A stretch of DNA of 13,113 nt, from contig CAILKC010000778.1 of the NCBI GenBank assembly GCA_903834675.1, positions 1 to 13,113 on the forward strand. Reading direction: 5' to 3'. Each line of letters starts with the position of its first letter. Positions within the stretch are counted from its first letter, which is position 1. The notes beneath the pieces are model-generated. The model did no database searches, was not told where the DNA came from, and saw only the letters and a list, made by a program, of their open reading frames with translations. This DNA is from an uncultured Victivallales bacterium. GTDB taxonomy: Bacteria > Verrucomicrobiota > Lentisphaeria > Oligosphaerales > JAFGRS01. This document shows, one piece after another, positions 8,601 to 13,113 of this stretch. Made by a program: the position numbers and the translations under genes.

Positions 8601-11600
8601 TGCCTTGCGCCACGGTCACGGTGAGCTGGTAGGTGGCTGTTTCGCCGATGGCCAGATTGTTGCCGGAAGTGGCACCGTCAATCGTCTTGTGACTGGTGTC
8701 GGTGAGGGCCTTGGTCAGGGTCGGGACCGAGGAGTTCGTGGTGAAGCTGACCAATCCCGAGCTGGCCGCGTAGTTGTTGAGAATCGTCTGGTCGGATGCC
8801 AGGTTGACGCCGGCCGCCGGTTCCGCTCCCCCGCCTGTACGCGCGTCGGACGCAGCATTGTGGATCGAGCGGTTCTCCGGGCTCTGATCCACGCTCGACC
8901 AACGGATGGTAGCCAGATTGGAGAGCACCTGGGCGGGCGTCACGGCGTTGGCCAGACGGGCGGAGAAGGTGATGGTGAGATCGGTGTCCTTACCGAGAGC
9001 GATCAGGTGACCGCTGGTCACACCCAGGGTATTGCCGACGAAGGCGAAGTAGCCCACGGCAGGGGTGGTGGACGCATTATCGACGTAGTACAGGCCGGCG
9101 GCGGAGTTCGTCACGGCATGGATCTGCGGCGTGTCGTAGTAGGTCGCGCTCAGTGCAACTTTCAGGAAGAGATCGTAGGCGGTCGCATCGAGCGCGCCGT
9201 AAGTATTGACGATATTGACCTTGAAGTAGACCCGGTCGCCGGCATCGAGGCCCGTGGCGGTGGCGCCATAGGTCCCGGCCAGCGCGTTCGAGACGGTCTG
9301 GGTCAGGGTCAGGGTCGGCTCGATCAGGGTGACGTCAACGTTGCTGGAGAGCGGGGTACCGCCGTCGGTGGTGTAGGAAAGGGCCGCGGCGTTGTTAAGG
9401 ACCACGTCGGCCTGGTTGCCGTAGGGGGCGCTGCCGGCGGTGATGTCCAGCACCACCGCGCGGAACTGGATCACGATCTGGCGCGCCACGTTGTCGATGT
9501 TGCTGTTCACCACATTGCCGAGGTTGAAGGTGGCCTGGTTGTGGATGCCGCCGCTGACGTCGGCGAGAGTGACGTTCGTTGGGCCGGTACCCGCGCTAGC
9601 GCCGGACCCGGTGCCGATGGTGTTGGCGGTGGTCACATTGGTCGGCAGGGTGACCGAGACCACGTCCTTAAAGGTCAGGCCCGCGGCCAGCGTATCCACG
9701 ATAGTCACGGCCTGTGTGGTGCCCTCGGGCACGGTCATGGTGAGGTTGTAGGTGACCAGGTCGCCGATGCTCGGGGTGGCAGTGCTCTCCAGGGTCTTGG
9801 CGAAGGTCGGCACGGTAGTGGTGACGGTGACGGTGCCGGAACTGGCGCTGTAGTCGTTGGGGCCGGTGCCGGAACCGGTGCGCTCGTCACCGGAGGCACC
9901 GGAGATGCTGGTCCAGGTGAGCGTGGCGGCGGTGTCGGTGTAGGTGGTTTTGGGGGTGGTGCCGATGGCCAGCTTGCCCTTGAGCACCAGGGTCAGGGTC
10001 GCCCCAGCGTCAAGATCAATGGCAGTCCCGGATTTTACGCTGAGCACGTTGCCGCTGCGGGTGAAGTCGGTGGCGGCCGGCGTGACGGCCACGGTATTGA
10101 CATAGACCGACCCGGATGAGGTTACGGTGATGGGGGTGGTGGGGTCGGGAGTAAAGACGGCGGGCAAGGTGTTGGCCAGGGTGATGTCGTAGGCGCGAGT
10201 GTCGGTCAAGGCACTGCCATTGGTGAGGGTGAGCTTGTAGTACACGGGGTTGCCGGCATCCTGACCGGTCAGCGAGGTGCCGTAGGTGACGTTGTCCGAA
10301 CTGATCACTTTGGCCACGGTCAGGGTGGGCTCGACGACGGTCACCTCGGGGTCATTCCCGCTGGCGCCATCAGCCATGGTGATCGTTGAGTGGTTGTTCG
10401 GGTCGGTATAGGTCATGGTGGCGGTATTGGCGCGGGTGATCGCCGTCTGGTTACCGTCGATATTGAGCACCGTGGCCACGAGGCGGAGGACGAAGCTGTT
10501 GCTGGTAAAGTCGCCAACCGCGGCGGTATCGCCGAAGTTGAAGGTCAGGGTCGCCAGGCCATCCTGCGCCGCTACCCCGCCGACATCGGGGCTGACCACG
10601 GCCTCGAAGCTTTCCACGACATAGACGCCATTCTGGGAGGGCGTGGCCTGATTCTTCACCAGAACGCGGTTGCCCAACGCGAGGGAGACGCCATCGATGT
10701 TGGCGGGAACGCCGGTAAGATGGTCGGCCGCAAAAGCGCCGATGCTGGCCGTGGTGGCGACGCGGGCCGCCGCAGGGACCGTCTCCACCCAGGTGACCGG
10801 GTCGGTATTCAGAATGGGGACCGGCGCGCTGAGCGCGAAGGCCTTACTGGCGCCCAGCGTGCCCTCGGTCACGCCGACGGTTTTTCCGCTGACAAAGTCG
10901 GCGGCGAGGGCGAAGTCGGTGGCGCGGGTCAGGGTCGCTGTGCCGACGATGCTGGTCACGACGTAGACGCCGTTCTGAGCCGACGCGGCCTGGTCTTTCA
11001 CCAGAACGCGGTTGCCCACCGCGAGGGTGACGCCGTCGAGGCTGAGGGCGACGCCGGTAATCTGGTTAGCCGCAAAACCGGTGCCGATGGTGGCCGTGGT
11101 GGCGACGCGGGCCGCCGCGATGGTGGTCGGCGCCCCCCAGGTGACCGGGTCGGTATTCAGGGTGGCCACCGTAACACTGAGCGCGAAGGCTTTACTGGCC
11201 CCCGCCGCGCCCTCGGTCACGCAAACGGTTTTTCCGCTGACGAAGTCGGTGGCGAGGGCGAAGTCGGCGGCGCGGCTCAGGGTCGCGCGGGCCAGGTGGG
11301 GCGCCGTCCCGTCGAAACTAGCGCTCAAGAGCGTGCTCTGCCCGGGAGCGCTCCCGGTGGCCGTGATGATCTCCCAACTGTCGAAGCGCAGGCCGACGGG
11401 CAGGGTGTCGATCACGGTCAGGGTCTCGGTGGTGGCCTTGGGGAGCTTCACCAGGATATCGTAGGTCACCTGTTCGCCGATCACCACATTGGCGCCGCTG
11501 GTCGAGAGAACCGAGGTGGCATCGGTGGTCGCGGCGCCGTTCTTGAAGGACTTGTCTATACTCGGCTCGCCCAGCGCGAATGCGTCGCTGCTATCCGAGG

Positions 11601-13113
11601 TGGTGTAGGTATTCGGAGCGCCGCCCGTGCCAGTGCGCTCGACGCTGGGCGCGCTCGGCGTGCCCGGCAGACTGGTGTAGGTCAGGCTGGCGGTGTTGGT
11701 GATGATCTGCTTTGCCAAAGTGGCGAGCTTCACCTGCGTCGTGATGCGCAGGGTCACCGAGTCGCCGCCGCGCAATTCCGTCAGGGTAGCGTTGACCACG
11801 CTGGCGGTGGTGGTGCCGCTGGTGTCGAGAGTGGCATAGTTGCCGGTCGGAGGAGTTTGCAGAACCACCATACTGGGGTAGGGGGCCACCAGTTCCAGGT
11901 TCGCGTGGAGAATGTCGGCGATGACCAAGTCGTAGGCGGTGGAGGCGCCGGCGGCGTTGCTGATGACGAGATCATACACCGCAGGGTCACCGGCCTGGAT
12001 GCCGGTACGGGCTGTGACCAGGTTCTTGGCCAGGGTCAGCGCCGGCTCCTTGATGGTCGCGGTCTGAGTCGCGGCCGCGGTGGTGATGCCGAGGGCGGTG
12101 CTGACGGCGACGGCGCTATTGAGACGCGTGCCGTTATTGGCGTTGCCGATGTCGTTCAGAGCCAGCAGTTGGTACTCGATCACAAAGGTCTTGGTGTGGA
12201 GGCCGGAGGTGCCGAGGGCGACGATGGTCTTCAGTTGGAACACGAGGGAGCCGGCGGCCGCCCCGGTGGTGTTGGTGGTGATGTCACCAGCGGCGATCTG
12301 AACGCCGCCAGCCAAGTTCGAATAGGCGGTGTTGCTGACGTTGCCGAGGGCGGTGACGCTGTCCGCGGAGCGGAAGTAGGCGGTGCCCGCGACGTACTGG
12401 AGTCCAGCCGGCACCGTGTCCGTAAGGGTGATGTCTGCCGTCGTGCCTTCCTCGACGGTGACGGTGAGCTGGTAGGTGGCGATCTCGCCGATGGCCAGAT
12501 CGTTGCCGGTGGTGTTACCGATGGCCGTATAACTGGTAGCAGTGAGGGCCTTGGCCAGGGTCAGGTAGCGAGGCGTGGTGAGGTTCACCGTCGCGCCCAC
12601 GCTGTAGTTATTGAGGGCGGTGGTATTGAGGATGACCGGGGTGTTGTCGGTGGGCGCGGCGACGCCACTGCCGTTGCGTTCGCCATACTGACCGCCCGAA
12701 GCCCCGACCAAAGAGCTGGTCGTGGGGTTGGTGCCCGTGGGGTTCGATGCCGTCCCCTTCGTACCCGGCAGACTGGTGTAGGTCAGACGAGCGCTGTTCG
12801 CCATCTCAGCGCGCGTGTCCGCCGTGGTCGAGACGGTACCGTTGACCGTGATGGTGACATCCCCGCTGGAAACCTCCGGCGCGAGGGACGTGAGATTGAC
12901 CGTGATCGTGCCGGTGGCGTTGACGCCGGGCAGTGTGACTGAGCCGCCGGCATGGGTGATGTCGCCGCTGGAGGAGGTCGTGTCGGTACCGCTGGGCGTG
13001 GTGACGGTAATACTGCTGAACAGCACGTTGGTCGGGAGCGCGTCGGTGAGTACGAGATCGAAGGCGGTCGTCTGAGGGACAGGCGTCCAGTTCACCGGCG
13101 GGGGCGGCGTCGA
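2611..13113 (-). CDS. Giant surface protein: DUF11-type array, SdrD B-like modules, C25 (gingipain-type) cysteine peptidase; 5' partial
   Basis: The frame is open to the window edge; GTG at 13095 is only the first start-like codon, preceded in frame by a proline run, and lies inside a module. Residues are counted from it (3,494 to the TGA at 2611). The order is: eleven DUF11-type modules (1-2248), three SdrD/Cna-B-like modules (2251-2612), one fibronectin-III-like module (2615-2717), an Ala/Glu-rich linker (about 2720-2800), a C25 N-terminal beta region (about 2800-3045) and the peptidase (about 3135-3494). His3358 in T-G-H-G-G and Cys3392 in A-A-S-C match the C25 dyad. Such architecture implies an exported, extended protein carrying an active-looking protease at the tip or base. 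The signal peptide must lie outside the window. No LPXTG, PEP-CTERM or type IX sorting domain follows the peptidase, so how it is held at the surface is not visible. Modules 3 and 10 carry nested foreign domains. Confidence 0.93.
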   Translation of the reverse strand, partial: STPPPPVNWTPVPQTTAFDLVLTDALPTNVLFSSITVTTPSGTDTTSSSGDITHAGGSVTLPGVNATGTITVNLTSLAPEVSSGDVTITVNGTVSTTADTRAEMANSARLTYTSLPGTKGTASNPTGTNPTTSSLVGASGGQYGERNGSGVAAPTDNTPVILNTTALNNYSVGATVNLTTPRYLTLAKALTATSYTAIGNTTGNDLAIGEIATYQLTVTVEEGTTADITLTDTVPAGLQYVAGTAYFRSADSVTALGNVSNTAYSNLAGGVQIAAGDITTNTTGAAAGSLVFQLKTIVALGTSGLHTKTFVIEYQLLALNDIGNANNGTRLNSAVAVSTALGITTAAATQTATIKEPALTLAKNLVTARTGIQAGDPAVYDLVISNAAGASTAYDLVIADILHANLELVAPYPSMVVLQTPPTGNYATLDTSGTTTASVVNATLTELRGGDSVTLRITTQVKLATLAKQIITNTASLTYTSLPGTPSAPSVERTGTGGAPNTYTTSDSSDAFALGEPSIDKSFKNGAATTDATSVLSTSGANVVIGEQVTYDILVKLPKATTETLTVIDTLPVGLRFDSWEIITATGSAPGQSTLLSASFDGTAPHLARATLSRAADFALATDFVSGKTVCVTEGAAGASKAFALSVTVATLNTDPVTWGAPTTIAAARVATTATIGTGFAANQITGVALSLDGVTLAVGNRVLVKDQAASAQNGVYVVTSIVGTATLTRATDFALAADFVSGKTVGVTEGTLGASKAFALSAPVPILNTDPVTWVETVPAAARVATTASIGAFAADHLTGVPANIDGVSLALGNRVLVKNQATPSQNGVYVVESFEAVVSPDVGGVAAQDGLATLTFNFGDTAAVGDFTSNSFVLRLVATVLNIDGNQTAITRANTATMTYTDPNNHSTITMADGASGNDPEVTVVEPTLTVAKVISSDNVTYGTSLTGQDAGNPVYYKLTLTNGSALTDTRAYDITLANTLPAVFTPDPTTPITVTSSGSVYVNTVAVTPAATDFTRSGNVLSVKSGTAIDLDAGATLTLVLKGKLAIGTTPKTTYTDTAATLTWTSISGASGDERTGSGTGPNDYSASSGTVTVTTTVPTFAKTLESTATPSIGDLVTYNLTMTVPEGTTQAVTIVDTLAAGLTFKDVVSVTLPTNVTTANTIGTGSGASAGTGPTNVTLADVSGGIHNQATFNLGNVVNSNIDNVARQIVIQFRAVVLDITAGSAPYGNQADVVLNNAAALSYTTDGGTPLSSNVDVTLIEPTLTLTQTVSNALAGTYGATATGLDAGDRVYFKVNIVNTYGALDATAYDLFLKVALSATYYDTPQIHAVTNSAAGLYYVDNASTTPAVGYFAFVGNTLGVTSGHLIALGKDTDLTITFSARLANAVTPAQVLSNLATIRWSSVDQSPENRSIHNAASDARTGGGAEPAAGVNLASDQTILNNYAASSGLVSFTTNSSVPTLTKALTDTSHKTIDGATSGNNLAIGETATYQLTVTVAQGTTGDMTITDTVPTGLQYVAATATFISTDLVTANVGGAAYSNGQTIAGGHFTNGTSGATGGGNLVFALTNIVAPGAVGLGTKTFVIEYQLVAMNIVGNSVGTTRQNSAVAVSTALGTTTAASTQTVTLQEPSLTLTKTVITAGADAGDPVVYEVTITNSSAANTSTAYDLIVTDTLDTSLELVESPDPIHFSDKVAWQTQPTGDYATLVTTASTASVVTAAVDQLRPGHTAVLRITARVKQSAPALKIIANSASLTYTSLPGTVTGERTGDALGANSYHTTASSGTFTLGEPSLDKSFKNGAATADATSVLSTSGTDVVIGEQVTYDILVTLPEGVTEDLTVLDVLPKGLRYDSCQIITATGSGAGQSTLLSAAFAGTATLASPPPAQNGAVTVTFSFGDTTVTFDNNSANNRFVLRLLATVRNVGLAKSVLANTATLTFTNPNDSTTVTKTDSTPANNPVVTLVEPTLAISKAVDLAAADAHDWVIYSITITNGAAASDYAAYDVTLSDTLSAKLESATVHAVSNSAVGGATVRVATTASIGSDFDANQISGVALSGGLLVIDDITLALGNRVLVKDQTATPEQNGVYVVDSLAGTATLSRAADFDLAAEFYRGATVQVTEGTAGAGKAFELSAAVTILNTSPVTWAQTLVFTPLTTASFQIVGGVLSQVAPFNLSKGRSVTIQVKGQLSASAIPAEEIKNHAAVFWTSTPGTNADERTGASDPDPDVTQSHNLNNYALASNEVTTTLYTHAINGYVYRDADNDGVKDAGEMAISDVTITLSGLNHLGAAVATDITTTTTTDVNGAYAFTDLRPSDATGYTLTETQPPVYLDGKETTGTPWTGTVNNTSVADSQTISAFVIPQDSASDTGTGYNFGELLANSLAGTVYNDWSNNGVFPSGVHRGIAGVTLTLTGTNDRGNPVSRSTTTAAAGTYSFALLRPGTYIITETQPAGYTDLLDTVGTVGGSPRGTLGNDVISAITLGQAEDGTGYIFDEFGAGSIAGRTLRDAGKLGVIDVNDLAWGGVTVQLVLDVNGNGSVDGGDLLVVTRVSSTTGAYSFTGVPGVEGDMYLILEVNPPVSTSVTDRDGNANGMDMIAVTLPASWGVSTRDFLDSWTGVATVAVIGRFCAVRETTGLVIQWETVSEVGSLAFSLYREDAGAETLTRVTKEELSAVGEAQGGVYRALDAEAAPGRRCRYLVEELQVDGSSRRYGPFEVLLPTVVGVVSVASPDGPASAVAEPLAAAGQRPADLLLGAWPHAIDPLKTARGEARESELESAATKAAMKAAETSVTGSKALVGLTSRMRIKVATEGLKYLSAEAIATGLGSTVAEVRAALVAQQFELSCQGTPVAYAAATDGAGLYFYGRAYSSPYSVGNVYWLKPGTGVVVAPASVGAATGAPLGSFAERVHREEDLESRPDLLAAVEDGLWLWGLLRSDAEAFMTRSVVFDLPGLATDGGLATVTVRLHGGNDTVAEFDHETAVEVKGTRLGSSRWDGLVAHEASFTLDAKGLQAGLNTVVVRALAPAGSTGAASRSYLDWVEVSYPRRYVASGNSLVFGVSGGASVVVGGFTSAGVLLFDISDPARLAPVSGATVAADGKGGYTLSFTAAPGASRYVSLLPGAAERLSGTLVLPSGLRSPTVVAAHLIIAPPELVTAAQSLAAYRSAQGLPSRVASLTDVYNEFNEGLTEPGAVTAFLRWAAANWSEPPRYVVLAGDGTYDYRNLKGLNDNLMPPLLTHTTFGLFASDNAFADLTGGDGIPDLAIGRLPVMTAAELTTAISKIVAYETAAPRSWAFDAVVAADRPDEGGDFTGEGKRLLAGPLNGLTVKRVFLADLTLAQGRELLLKSLRFGACVTSWTGHGGMDRLSLSGVLTTADLTGLANGGRPTVLVAASCVIGRFEIPGYDCLAERLLLLPSGGAVAVWSPSALSYNEVSSALTQQVYTEVFAGARDRLGDAILATLRSYVPPAGSGAAELDPRTVYNLLGDPALRVHRKGL
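2614..3693 (-). other. Peptidase family C25 catalytic domain
   Basis: Residues about 3135-3494 of the giant protein. The order of landmarks is: a first strand (AAHLIIAPPELV), the YVVLAGDGTYDYRN motif typical of C25, SDNAFADLTGGDGIPDLAIGRLP, the GHGG histidine (His3358, codon 3024-3022), the ASC cysteine (Cys3392, codon 2922-2920) and the closing NLLGDPALRV. The 34-residue His-to-Cys spacing is close to that of gingipains. Family members cleave after Arg or Lys in gingipains; the specificity here cannot be read. The dyad is intact, so activity is expected. The domain ends five residues before the stop, so no C-terminal immunoglobulin-like or sorting domain is present, unlike gingipains. Confidence 0.88.
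3961..4698 (-). other. C25-associated N-terminal beta region
   Basis: Residues about 2800-3045. It opens with MRIKVATEGLKYLSAEAI, followed by a paired-strand stretch ending in FYGRAYSSPYSVGNVYWL, a VHREEDLESRP segment with the DGLWLWGLL tryptophans, and a jelly-roll-like part (VVFDLPGL, TVRLHGGND, RWDGLVAHEASFTL, YLDWVEVSYPRRY). This sequence is what precedes the catalytic domain in many environmental C25 proteins and probably packs against it, as a pro- or substrate-binding domain. Confidence 0.65.
4945..5253 (-). other. Fibronectin-III-like module
   Basis: Residues 2615-2717. The pattern is GRFCAVRETTGLVIQWETVSE, then FSLYRED, a short acidic loop, RYLVEEL and a final GPFEVLLP strand. The WETxSE...F.LYR signature is common just after SdrD-like modules in large environmental proteins. 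It probably acts as a rigid spacer between the stalk and the peptidase unit. Confidence 0.6.
5260..6345 (-). other. Three SdrD/Cna B-like modules
   Basis: Module 1 (residues 2251-2377) starts INGYVYRDADNDGVKD, with aspartates 2258, 2260, 2262 and 2266 and Glu2269 forming a typical calcium-binding loop, and has the TLTETQPP strand. Module 2 (2381-2495) starts LAGTVYNDWSNNGV, where most acidic positions are replaced by Asn or hydrophobic residues, then YIITETQPAGY. Module 3 (2498-2612) starts IAGRTLRDAG and carries a DVNGNGSVDGGD loop (2530-2541) that resembles a dockerin-type calcium loop. These beta-sandwich folds are usually stiff spacers in surface proteins. Modules 1 and 3 look competent for metal, module 2 does not. 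Confidence 0.8.
6652..7005 (-). other. Phage-type domain nested in DUF11 module 10
   Basis: Residues about 2031-2148, one complete unit: VRVATTASIG, then DDITLALGNRVLVKDQ, QNGVYVV, LSRAADFDLAAEF, VTEGTAGAGKAFEL and PVTW. Without it, module 10 would read from SNSAVGGATV directly into VFTPLTTASF, which aligns with the uninterrupted module 4. From memory, the RVATTA...GDRVLVK.Q...NGIYVV pattern recurs in phage tail and other phage structural proteins. Its role here is unknown. Confidence 0.7.
7204..8721 (-). repeat. Internal duplication, modules 7-9 (copy 2)
   Basis: Residues 1459-1964. These are near copies of modules 1-3 at the protein and DNA level. A 42-base run at 7614-7655 is identical to 11448-11489. 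The similarity continues more weakly into module 10 versus module 4. This copy of module 9 lacks the nested domain carried by module 3. Confidence 0.8.
10330..12561 (-). repeat. Internal duplication, modules 1-3 (copy 1)
   Basis: Residues 179-922. This is the counterpart of 7204-8721 at an offset of about 3.84 kb, equal to six modules. It is longer by about 230 residues because module 3 carries the nested phage-type cassette. Shared signatures include NDLAIGE/NNLAIGE, SLPGT, DKSFKNGAAT and VVIGEQVTYDILV. Confidence 0.8.
10597..11295 (-). other. Phage-type domain cassette nested in DUF11 module 3 (half-whole-half)
   Basis: Residues about 601-833. It contains the second half of a unit (ATLSRAADF...PVTW, about 604-653), a complete unit (ARVATTATIG...PVTW, about 662-769), and the first half of a third (ARVATTASIG...NGVYVVES, about 777-829). 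Coding DNA is strongly conserved between copies, for example the CCAGAACGCGGTTGCCCA stretch in each. The host module resumes at GLATLTFNFGD, which aligns with AVTVTFSFGD in the uninterrupted module 9. The two half units sum to one more whole unit, so the cassette equals two units in circularly permuted phase. Confidence 0.72.

Larger units (their letters stand above)
6352..13113 (-). repeat. Array of eleven alternating DUF11-type modules
   Basis: Modules (residues from GTG 13095): 0 (partial, 1-177), 1 (179-350), 2 (351-510), 3 (511-922, with insert), 4 (923-1096), 5 (1097-1260), 6 (1261-1457), 7 (1459-1628), 8 (1629-1789), 9 (1790-1964) and 10 (1965-2248, with insert). Odd modules have GExxTYxLTVTV.EGTT...DTLPxGL, like fimbrial isopeptide D2 / DUF11 repeats. 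Even modules have DAGDxVxYxxTITN...TAYDLxVxDTL and end in a SLTYTSLPGT or WTS-GxxxDERTG strand. The alternation is strict. The region is Thr/Val/Ala rich and has almost no cysteine (625 and 1852). These modules form long stalks in surface proteins; whether isopeptide bonds form here cannot be told. Confidence 0.82.

Noticed and set aside
4102..12942. Long plus-strand open frames opposite the giant gene (4102-6168, 6850-8337, 8338-10119, 10390-12942)
   Set aside because: They are antisense shadows of GC-rich, repetitive minus-strand coding sequence. Their products are low-complexity Gly/Arg/Asp/Val strings that repeat with the DUF11 modules and have no recognisable domain, signal or consistent start site.

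Overview
The window is GC-rich bacterial DNA with a single coding direction. Two large genes for secreted proteins lie on the minus strand and fill about 98% of it. A small block of GC-rich, hairpin-forming repeats follows the second gene. There are no RNA genes, transposases or CRISPR arrays that I can support. The cell is probably Gram-negative and environmental. I base this on the module types (DUF11-type and SdrD B-like repeats, a gingipain-type C25 peptidase, a choice-of-anchor E domain), which I know from large surface proteins of gammaproteobacteria such as purple sulfur bacteria and of several other environmental phyla. Nothing in the window fixes the taxon.

Reading along the minus strand: (1) 13113-2611 is a giant gene cut by the right edge of the window, with at least 3,500 codons present. 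Its product has at least eleven DUF11-type beta-sandwich modules, of two kinds that strictly alternate (13113-6352). Three SdrD/Cna-B-like modules (6345-5260), one fibronectin-III-like module (5253-4945) and a complete C-terminal C25 cysteine peptidase unit with visible His and Cys catalytic residues (4698-2614) follow. Two of the DUF11 modules are interrupted by copies of an unrelated domain (11295-10597 and 7005-6652) of the kind I recognise from phage tail proteins. A four-module block is duplicated inside the gene. (2) 2536-251 (frame open from 2614) encodes a second exported protein: a signal peptide, a choice-of-anchor E domain, then ten tandem units of about 51 residues that I cannot assign to a known family. 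(3) 1-246 holds a perfect 69-bp direct repeat at both ends, with a 26-bp tandem repeat inside. Each 26-bp unit carries a short GC-rich palindrome.

The two genes overlap or nearly abut and are probably co-transcribed. The simplest reading is a two-protein cell-surface or secreted system: a very long stalk carrying a terminal gingipain-like protease, and a repetitive partner that could be a co-displayed structural protein or a substrate. That functional link is inference. The least explained parts are the ten-unit repeat with its Cys/Val switch position, the phage-like domains nested inside DUF11 modules, and the unclear start of gene 2, which sits behind a G8 tract.
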